From assembly GCA_003224145.1 (NCBI GenBank), contig QHYN01000209.1, positions 1-40,519 of the forward strand: a stretch of 40,519 nt of DNA. Direction: 5' to 3'. The DNA is from Acidobacteriota bacterium. GTDB taxonomy: Bacteria; Acidobacteriota; Terriglobia; Acidiferrales; UBA7541. Below the pieces are notes generated by a model. It had not been told where the DNA came from, searched no databases, and worked only from the letters and a program-made list of their open reading frames with translations. Below are positions 34,427 through 40,519 of the stretch, piece after piece. Made by a program: the position numbers and the translations under genes. Each line of letters opens with the position of its first letter. Positions within the stretch are counted from its first letter, which is position 1.

Positions 34427-35437
34427 TTAGTTGACTTCGAAGACCAAAACCTCGGCACTCGTCGTTCCGTGCTGCGGCACAGCCACGAAATACCGCTTGA
34501 GTTGAGGCACCAGCAGCGCGGTTCTCCCCATGGGCGCGGTAGCAATTTTTCCAATTAGTTTGTAGTTGTCGGCGTCGGACTGTTCATACACATCGGCGTC
34601 GCCATCGCACGCGGCATAGATGCGTTTGCTGGCAGGGTCATAAACAATGTCGTCCACACCTTTTGTAATCGGCAAGGCGGTGACTTCTTTGCCCGTCTGG
34701 GTATCCAGCACAGAAATCTGTCCGCTACGGCAGCCGATGAAAAGCCGGTGGTTCGCTTCATTGAAGGCCATGGCGACGTTGGTTTTACACTTTGTCAACG
34801 GCCAACTGGCGACGACTTCGCGCTTCTCCCGGTCCACGACGTCCACTTGGTTCTTGGCTTTGTTATTGACGTACATTTTTGGGCTGGAGTTCTCGAGCGC
34901 CATGGCTTCGAGAGTGTCCCCTTCAATCTTGATGTCCGCTAGCTTCTTTCCCGTAGTGGTATCAACGACGCTCAACAACGAAAATGTTTCGTGAACATCG
35001 CCTCCACCATTGTCGATGTAAAGGTATTTTGTTGCCGGGTCGTATCCAATGGAATCCGCGTCCTCCAGGAGTTTCACACTCGACAGCAATTTGTACGTCC
35101 TGCTGTCGAAGATCTTCAAATCTCCAGCCTCCCCGTCCGTAACGTAGAGCCGGCCCACGTTTTCACGATAGAGCACCGCGTGCGGCTTCTGGATTCCGCC
35201 GATGGTGTGGATCAGTTGGCCAGTCTTTATGTCAAAGACCAAGACCGATCTGTAACCCTCCGGCGTGGCGAAGAGCCGCTGACCCTTGAGATCGATCGCA
35301 AAATGGTCGAAGTTTCCTTTGACTTCGGGCGGCAGCTTGAAAGTTTGGACAAGCTTGAGCGGTGCAGTCTCCTGACACCGAGCTCTCACTCCGAATACGG
35401 TGAAAACTGCCATGAGGATCAAAAACCGTTTCTTCAT
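34427..35437 (-). CDS. Secreted YVTN-type beta-propeller protein
   Basis: A 336-residue protein with a signal peptide (MKKRFLILMAVFTVFGVRAR). AGGGAGA lies before the ATG. The body is a set of about seven beta-propeller blades of the YVTN/YncE type, each with a LYV(T/I)D or IYAACDGD-like strand (GRLYVTDGEAGDLKIFDSRT, KYLYIDNGGGDV, HRLFIGCRSGQISVLDTQTG). No catalytic motif is recognised. It is a clear paralogue of the protein at 37472-38491, sharing LIHTIG, PHA-L-R, DADSI-YDPAT-YLY and NVAMA blocks. It is divergent from the phosphatase operon and upstream of the amidohydrolase gene on the same strand. Role unknown; ligand binding in the periplasm is plausible. Confidence 0.8.
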   Translation of the reverse strand: MKKRFLILMAVFTVFGVRARCQETAPLKLVQTFKLPPEVKGNFDHFAIDLKGQRLFATPEGYRSVLVFDIKTGQLIHTIGGIQKPHAVLYRENVGRLYVTDGEAGDLKIFDSRTYKLLSSVKLLEDADSIGYDPATKYLYIDNGGGDVHETFSLLSVVDTTTGKKLADIKIEGDTLEAMALENSSPKMYVNNKAKNQVDVVDREKREVVASWPLTKCKTNVAMAFNEANHRLFIGCRSGQISVLDTQTGKEVTALPITKGVDDIVYDPASKRIYAACDGDADVYEQSDADNYKLIGKIATAPMGRTALLVPQLKRYFVAVPQHGTTSAEVLVFEVN

Positions 35438-35887
35438 ATTCTCTCCCTAAGTGTTGATGCTTTATTTTCCCTCTAGCACAATTACATGGCTCTGCCCGAA
35501 CTTGGTCCGGCCTTGCCTGAGACGCGGATAATTCAAAGCATGGCCGTGCCGGACAAAAGACGATAACGAACTGCCGCTGCGGAAAAGTCTCGGAAACCTC
35601 CAAAAATGCAGCGGAATTCCACCGAATTGGACTGGCACGTGAAGTGACTTTGCACCGCAGTTTGACCCCTGCCGCAGGCCACCACGGCGAAGCATAATTC
35701 ATTCGTCGCTATGCGAGCTTAAAACAGCATTAATTTCTATTTAACTGAAAGGTTCCCAAAAATGATTTTTGCCTGAAAACAAGCAGCTTAGGTCCATCTA
35801 CAGTTTCACGTTCACGATGAGGGGCTGAATGCGCCGTTGACTCGACAAGCAGGCTTCAAAGAGTATTAGCGGGTCGAAGGAAAACAG
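35438..35887. other. Divergent regulatory region between the two outward-facing gene groups
   Basis: A 450-base gap with no supported gene. It holds the TTAA repeat box (35719-35744) and a 6-bp hairpin CAAAAATGATTTTTG at 35757-35771. No strong sigma-70 promoter stands out, in keeping with an activator-dependent promoter. Confidence 0.5.
35719..35744. promoter_or_regulatory. TTAA 11-bp direct-repeat box upstream of the phosphatase operon
   Basis: Three perfect TTAA tetramers at 35719, 35730 and 35741, spaced 11 and 11 bases. The second repeat unit, TTAATTTCTAT, differs from that of the box at 30771 (TTAATTTCTGT) at one base. It lies 144-169 bases upstream of the TTG start at 35888 and could also act leftward on the gene starting at 35437. 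Confidence 0.62.
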
Positions 35888-37435
35888 TTGCAAGCAGACA
35901 GTGGGAAAAATCAATCCACGTTATCCGCTCTTTTGAGCGTTGCATTATTGTGCGCGATTTCGTTCTTGCTGCCATTCGGAGCAAGGGCGCAACGCGCTCA
36001 TGAGAACCGGTCGACTCCACGACGGCATTCGGTGCAGCACGTCTTGCTGCTCAGCATCGACGGCATGCATAGCCTGGATCTCGCTAATCTTGTCAAATAC
36101 CAACCCGAGTCGGCTCTTTCGAAATTGAGTCTGCACGCCGTTACCTATTCGAACGCTTTTACTTCCTTCCCCTCCAACTCATGGCCCGGACTGCTTTCCA
36201 TGGTGACGGGAGGTTCTCCGAATGTGACGGGTGTCATTTTTGAGAACTCTTACGATCGCAGTCTATCGCCCCCCGCTTCCGATTGCACCAAGATTGGAAC
36301 TCCCGTGATTTTCGATTCCTCAATCGACAAGAATCATGATGCAGTTGATGGCGGAGGAGGCATCGATCCCAATAAATTGCCGAGGGACCCAAAGAACGGC
36401 TGCTTCCCCGTGTTCCCCCACAGCTTCGTCCGGGTAAACACCATTTTCGAAGTCATTAAGAAGAGTGGCCGCCGTACTGCATGGTCTGACAAGCACCCGG
36501 CATATGATCTTGTGAATGGGCCGTCGGGTACGGGAGTGGATGACCTTTTCACGCCGGAAGTTCGATCTTTCCGAGGGACCAAGAGTATTGAATCGTACGA
36601 CGACCTTAAGGTGGCGGCGATCCTGAACGAAATCGATGGTAAAGATCACACCGGAACGCAACAAGTTGGCATTCCGGCAATTTACGGCATGAACTTCCAA
36701 TCGATCAGCGTTGCGCAGAAGACCAGCGGTGGGGGCTACGTCGATGCCAGCGGCCATCCAAGTCCGCTTTTAGAAGACGCCTTCACTCACACGGATCAGT
36801 CCATTGGAAGAATCATGGCCAGGCTGCGGGACCGCGGCTTGCTCGACTCCACGGTCGTAATCGTGACTGCCAAACACGGCGACTCCCCGATGGACCCTGC
36901 AAAGCTGCGGCATGCCGACCTGGAACTCATTCCGAAAACCGTTGCCGCGATCCACGAAGGTTTGTTGGCGTGTATCGAGCAGGATGGAAGTGTTGCGCTC
37001 CTTTGGCTCTCGGATCAGGACCGAACGCCTGATGTCGTCGATGCCCTGCGAAAAATCCAGACGGAGGCGGGCATCCAGGAAATCTATTCGGACGAATCAT
37101 TGAAGCTACTGTTTAACGATCCGAAGAGCGATCCGCGTGTGCCAGACATCATAATTCAGCCAACTCCAGGGCAAATCTATGTAGATACCGATAGCGCATT
37201 CATCGCAGAGCACGGCGGCAAAGCAGACACGGATCGGAATGTCCCGCTTCTTGTTTTTTACCGCAAGTTCAGCCGAAGTCAGATCAAGTTTCCAGTGCAG
37301 ACTTCGCAAATTGCCCCGACCATTCTCAAAGCGCTAGGGCTGGATCCGACTTCACTAGACGCGGTGAGAATCGAGAAGACTCCACTCTTGCCCGGGCTGA
37401 ATTTTGAGCAAATGTCTCGCCCGGCTGCACCGTAA
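35888..37435 (+). CDS. Secreted alkaline-phosphatase-superfamily (nucleotide pyrophosphatase/phosphodiesterase-like) enzyme
   Basis: A 515-residue secreted hydrolase. The TTG start at 35888 is supported by AAGGA six bases upstream and a signal peptide (LSALLSVALLCAISFLLPFG). Superfamily metal and nucleophile motifs: D58 in LLSIDGMH, FTSFPSNSWPGLLSMVTGG with S96 or S98 as nucleophile, DKHPAYD at 201-207, D303 in HTDQSIGRIM, H330 in VTAKHGDSP and a late EHGGKADTDRNVPLLV. This suggests two-metal hydrolysis of phosphomono- or diesters in the periplasm. It heads a plus-strand group with a propeller, an MFS transporter and an amidohydrolase. Substrate unknown. Confidence 0.88.
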   Translation: MQADSGKNQSTLSALLSVALLCAISFLLPFGARAQRAHENRSTPRRHSVQHVLLLSIDGMHSLDLANLVKYQPESALSKLSLHAVTYSNAFTSFPSNSWPGLLSMVTGGSPNVTGVIFENSYDRSLSPPASDCTKIGTPVIFDSSIDKNHDAVDGGGGIDPNKLPRDPKNGCFPVFPHSFVRVNTIFEVIKKSGRRTAWSDKHPAYDLVNGPSGTGVDDLFTPEVRSFRGTKSIESYDDLKVAAILNEIDGKDHTGTQQVGIPAIYGMNFQSISVAQKTSGGGYVDASGHPSPLLEDAFTHTDQSIGRIMARLRDRGLLDSTVVIVTAKHGDSPMDPAKLRHADLELIPKTVAAIHEGLLACIEQDGSVALLWLSDQDRTPDVVDALRKIQTEAGIQEIYSDESLKLLFNDPKSDPRVPDIIIQPTPGQIYVDTDSAFIAEHGGKADTDRNVPLLVFYRKFSRSQIKFPVQTSQIAPTILKALGLDPTSLDAVRIEKTPLLPGLNFEQMSRPAAP

Positions 37436-37471
37436 GAGAGTTGCATGCCACATTAATTTAGGGAGGAACAT

Positions 37472-38491
37472 ATGCATCGAATGCGGTTTGCCATCCTCAC
37501 CGTATTTGCCGCGCTGGCGGTCAGCCTGGCCGCGCAAGACAAAACGCCTTTGAAGCTGGTGGCCACCATCCCATTGCCCGGACTTCACGATGGCGATTTT
37601 GACCATTTTGCGCCGGATGTCGAAGGCCACCGGCTTTTCCTCACCGCGGAAGAAAACGAAAAGGTCCAGGTGCTCGACACCAGCAGCAATCAGCTCATTC
37701 ACACCATTGGGGATGTAAAGGCGCCCCACGCCATACTGTTTCGAAAGGATTTGAAAAAACTCTTCATCGTGGAGGGCGACGCCTCGGCGGTCAAAGTCTA
37801 CGACAGCGATAGCTACAAACTGGTTGGAGAGATCAAGTTATCCATCGACGCAGATTCCATCGCCTACGATCCCGCTACCAACTACCTCTATGTCGTGAAT
37901 GGCGGCCGAGAGGCACATACGCCGTATTCGTTGATCAGTGTAGTGGATACGAATAGCTCCAAGAAGCTGCGCGATATCAAAATTAACTCCAACCGCGTAG
38001 AAGCGATCGTGCTGGAGAAATCCGGACCACGCTTGTTCTGCAACATCACGGGTCAAAACGCCGTTGGCGTCCTCGACCGGAACAAGTCGGCCCTCACGGC
38101 TACGTGGCCTCTGCCAGCAGGTGATACGCAAAACGTGGCCATGGCCCTGGACGAAGCCGATCACCGCCTGTTCGTTGTCACCCGCAAGCCGGGAAAGTTG
38201 ATTGTCCTTGATTCGAACAGCGGCAAGATCATCACCAGCTTACCTGCTGTCGGAATGGTAGACGACATGAGTTTCGACACCAGGCAAAGACGCATTTACC
38301 TTGCTGGAGATCAATTTGTGGATGTTTTCGAGCAAGAGGACCCCGATCATTACGTTCTGCTGGCGAAAATTCCAGGAAGCTTTCGCGCCAAGACGGGCAT
38401 CCTGATACCCCAACTGAATCGGTACTATCTTGCTGCCCCGCATCACGGGGATAAGGAGGCTGAAGTGCGCGTGTACGAGGTGCAGCCCTAA
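37472..38491 (+). CDS. Secreted YVTN-type beta-propeller protein (paralogue)
   Basis: A 339-residue secreted propeller (signal peptide MHRMRFAILTVFAALAVSLA). GGGAGG lies five bases upstream of the ATG, and the leader ttaGGGAGG resembles that of the paralogue at 34427-35437. Blades are seen as HRLFLTAEENEKVQVLDTSS, KLFIVEGDASAVKVYDSDS, NYLYVVNGGREAH and HRLFVVTRKPGKLIVLDSNS. By eye the two proteins share roughly 40 percent of residues along their whole length. It is 36 bases after the phosphatase-like gene and 41 bases before the transporter gene, so it is very likely in one operon with them. No enzymatic residues recognised. Confidence 0.82.
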   Translation: MHRMRFAILTVFAALAVSLAAQDKTPLKLVATIPLPGLHDGDFDHFAPDVEGHRLFLTAEENEKVQVLDTSSNQLIHTIGDVKAPHAILFRKDLKKLFIVEGDASAVKVYDSDSYKLVGEIKLSIDADSIAYDPATNYLYVVNGGREAHTPYSLISVVDTNSSKKLRDIKINSNRVEAIVLEKSGPRLFCNITGQNAVGVLDRNKSALTATWPLPAGDTQNVAMALDEADHRLFVVTRKPGKLIVLDSNSGKIITSLPAVGMVDDMSFDTRQRRIYLAGDQFVDVFEQEDPDHYVLLAKIPGSFRAKTGILIPQLNRYYLAAPHHGDKEAEVRVYEVQP

Positions 38492-38532
38492 ACTACGCGT
38501 GGGCGGCGATTTGACGTTAAGTACATCTCCCC

Positions 38533-39867
38533 ATGGAACCCGCACATAACATCACGCAGAGGACAGAGGAACTCGAAGCGGGGCAGGAAATAAGTTCACG
38601 CGGTAGGTCGCAGCGCTGGTTTCGAATTATTCCTGTCGCGCTGGTAATGTACACGATTGCCTTCATCGACCGCACGAATATCTCCCTTGCCCTTCCGCGG
38701 ATCAGTCGCGATCTTCATCTGGATCCACAACAGGCGGGGACAGTCGCGGGCATTTTCTTCTGGGGTTATCTGGCACTGCAGATCCCCGGCGGCCATCTGG
38801 CCAAACATTGGAGCCCGAAGAAATTCATTAGCGTGCTGTTGGTAGCGTGGGCGACCTTCGCCTTGGGTTGCGGCCTGGTTCGCACATATCACGAACTCCT
38901 GTTGCTTCGGTTACTTCTCGGGGTGGCCGAAAGCGGAGTTTTTCCGGCAACGTTAATCCTTTTGTCGCACTGGTTCTCTCGCGCCGAACGCGCACGGGCC
39001 AATGCCTTTTGGTTGCTTTGTTTGCCGGGAGCAGTCATTGTTTCTTCACCATTTTCGGGATGGATGTTGGACCACTGGAATTGGAGGGTGATGCTGGTCG
39101 CCGAGGGATCGCTCCCGTTCTTATGGCTGGCTATCTGGCTGCTCTTCGTTCAAGACCATCCGGGAGAGGCTGCCTGGCTGCTAAAGAATGAACGGGATTC
39201 CCTCGTGGAAACTCTGCGTCGGGAATCTTCGGAATTGGAAAGTTCGGAAAATATCTCCTACCTGCGCGCGCTCTTGCGTCCTCAGGTATTTCTTCTGGCT
39301 GCTGTCTATTTTTGCTTTGTGAGCGGGCAGATGGGCTTGCTGTTCTGGCTGCCCAGTGCGATGGAGAAGTTCAAGAAATTGAGCAGTCTGCATACCGGGT
39401 TGCTATATACGCTACCGTTCATCGTCGGAGCTATTTCTCTTCAAATCTTCTCTCGTCATTCCGACAAGATGCACGAGCGCCCGCGGCATGCTGCGGTGGC
39501 CATGCTGTTCGGAGGATGTTGCATCCTGCTTGCGGTTGCGATCATTCCTCACTCTCTGCTAATTGCCTTCGCGTTCATCGCACTGAGCGGCGTGGGCGCT
39601 TACGGACCGATGGGCGCTTTCTGGGCCATACCGACAGAGACGCTGCCCGCCAAAATAGTCGGCTCGGTGATGGGCTTCGCCAATGCTATCGGCAATTTAG
39701 GAGCTTACTTCGCTCCACTCATTGTCGGATACCTCAACAAGAGAACAGGAAATTTTCTGTCAGGTTTTACATATCTGGGTCTGATCACTGTGGTCGCAGC
39801 CGGCCTCGCCATGCTGCTGAGGACCGCGCCCGCTCACCCGGTAACTGCGGCCTCGGAGGGCCAATGA
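38533..39867 (+). CDS. MFS transporter, anion:cation symporter (ACS) type
   Basis: A 444-residue inner-membrane transporter with about 12 hydrophobic segments in two halves. The first helix carries the ACS-family signature IAFIDRTNISLALP. The loop 2-3 region has LAKHWSPKKF, and helix 4-5 has LLGVAESGVFPATLILLSHWF followed by SRAERARANA. The second half begins near FLLAAVYFCFVSGQMGLLFW. ACS members carry organic anions such as tartrate, phthalate, hexuronates or galactonate, usually with protons. Here it probably takes up the product of the secreted enzymes around it. Its stop overlaps the start of the next gene by 4 bases (ATGA), indicating one transcript. Confidence 0.9.
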   Translation: MEPAHNITQRTEELEAGQEISSRGRSQRWFRIIPVALVMYTIAFIDRTNISLALPRISRDLHLDPQQAGTVAGIFFWGYLALQIPGGHLAKHWSPKKFISVLLVAWATFALGCGLVRTYHELLLLRLLLGVAESGVFPATLILLSHWFSRAERARANAFWLLCLPGAVIVSSPFSGWMLDHWNWRVMLVAEGSLPFLWLAIWLLFVQDHPGEAAWLLKNERDSLVETLRRESSELESSENISYLRALLRPQVFLLAAVYFCFVSGQMGLLFWLPSAMEKFKKLSSLHTGLLYTLPFIVGAISLQIFSRHSDKMHERPRHAAVAMLFGGCCILLAVAIIPHSLLIAFAFIALSGVGAYGPMGAFWAIPTETLPAKIVGSVMGFANAIGNLGAYFAPLIVGYLNKRTGNFLSGFTYLGLITVVAAGLAMLLRTAPAHPVTAASEGQ

Positions 39868-40519
39868 GCACTCAAGCCAATCGGCGGCAAACCAGATCGT
39901 TTTGGTTTGGGGCGTCGATCCTTCTCGCTATTTCTTTCTCTCCGGCCGCCCTACTGGCGCAAGAACCGCAAACGCCGCCACCCCCTTCTCTGCCGGCGCC
40001 TCAAAGTAGATCCGCGGAGAAACTGGCTATTCTTGCGGGGCGCGTGTTTGATGGAAAGTCCGATGACCTGAAAAAGCAACAAGTCATCTTGATTGAGGGC
40101 ACGCGAATCGTGCAGGCGGGATCAGCGAATGACGTGCACATCCCGCCGGGTACCGAGGTGCTTGATTTCACCAACGCGACTGTTCTGCCCGGGCTCATCG
40201 ATGGACACACGCACGTCTTCACTAGCGGCCCGGACCTCGATGAACAGATGCTGCGAGAGCCTCTGCAATACCGCTCGCTGGAGGCGCTCGTCAATGCCCA
40301 ACGCGATCTTTATGCCGGCTTCACCGCTCTTCGCGACCTGAAGACACTCGGCGGCATGTACGGAGACGTCGATTTGCGAAACGCCATCAACAACGGCCTG
40401 ATACAGGGCCCGCGCATGCAGGTATCCGGGCGAGGCTTCCAAACCACCGGAGGCTTTCGCCCCAAAGGCTACTCGCGCGACATTCCGCTGCCGTCAATGC
40501 TGGAGACGGTCGATTCACC
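39864..40519 (+). CDS. Secreted amidohydrolase (5' part; 3' end outside the window)
   Basis: The frame opens with ATG at 39864 inside the stop of the transporter gene and runs to the window end, 218 codons. A signal peptide (FWFGASILLAISFSPAALLA) is followed by a Pro-rich linker and an amidohydrolase N-terminal part: LAILAGRVFDGKSDD, ATVLPGLIDGHTHVF with the metal-binding HTH, AGFTALRDL and GLIQGPRMQVSGRGF. These match the amidohydrolase at 32971-34281 block by block, so the two are paralogues. The catalytic Lys, His and Asp region lies beyond the window, so it cannot be told whether this copy keeps the Asp that the other lacks. Confidence 0.88.
   Translation, partial: MSTQANRRQTRSFWFGASILLAISFSPAALLAQEPQTPPPPSLPAPQSRSAEKLAILAGRVFDGKSDDLKKQQVILIEGTRIVQAGSANDVHIPPGTEVLDFTNATVLPGLIDGHTHVFTSGPDLDEQMLREPLQYRSLEALVNAQRDLYAGFTALRDLKTLGGMYGDVDLRNAINNGLIQGPRMQVSGRGFQTTGGFRPKGYSRDIPLPSMLETVDS

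Noticed and set aside
37441-37471. A fourth TTAA repeat box before the second propeller gene
   Set aside because: Only one TTAA is present; no partner lies 11 bases to either side.
1-40519. CRISPR arrays, insertion sequences, transposases or integrases
   Set aside because: No regularly spaced repeats and no transposase-like or recombinase-like protein was seen on either strand.

Overview
The window looks like chromosomal DNA of an Acidobacteriota (Terriglobia-type) bacterium. The basis is three long Oar-like TonB-dependent receptors with an N-terminal carboxypeptidase-regulatory-like domain, a DUF2277 protein, a bacterial Ku protein, many secreted amidohydrolases and beta-propellers, and frequent GTG/TTG starts behind strong GGAGG ribosome sites. 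The taxonomic call is inference from gene content; no rRNA is present.

Region 1 (1-9983) is mostly housekeeping: the 3' part of ku, a MerR/TPR fusion regulator, a DUF2277 protein, tmRNA (ssrA, minus strand), a conserved hypothetical protein, a secreted lytic transglycosylase, a PLP aminotransferase, a small beta-rich hypothetical, an MBL/beta-CASP hydrolase and a secreted protein with a possible caspase-like His/Cys pair. Just after it (9994-10020) lies a tRNA 3'-end-like fragment without the rest of a tRNA, a candidate attachment-site scar.

Region 2 (10278-19344, all minus strand) is a glycan-utilisation locus: LacI-family regulator, TonB receptor, GH42 and GH35-like hydrolases. Three CG-centred palindromes sharing an ACG(C/T)TT core lie upstream of the receptor (one over its predicted -10 box) and over the predicted -35 of the regulator, which fits local repression and autoregulation.

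Region 3 (19794-32861, minus strand) holds two mutually similar TonB receptors flanking a di-haem cytochrome fused to a YVTN beta-propeller and a secreted M29/NicX-like metalloprotein, followed by an OmpR-type response regulator and its histidine kinase.

Region 4 (32971-40519) has a mirrored layout: an amidohydrolase and a YVTN propeller point left; a phosphodiesterase/phosphatase-like enzyme, a paralogous YVTN propeller, an MFS transporter and a second (cut) amidohydrolase point right. The left amidohydrolase has Gly where the family has its catalytic Asp.

The most interesting signal that no single gene explains is a set of TTAA direct repeats spaced exactly 11 bp. They occur upstream of the third TonB receptor (inside the kinase 3' end), upstream of the M29-like gene in weaker form, and upstream of the phosphatase operon. 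This is the arrangement bound by PmrA/QseB-type OmpR-family regulators, so the two-component system encoded here probably ties regions 3 and 4 into one regulon for uptake and processing of an unidentified substrate.
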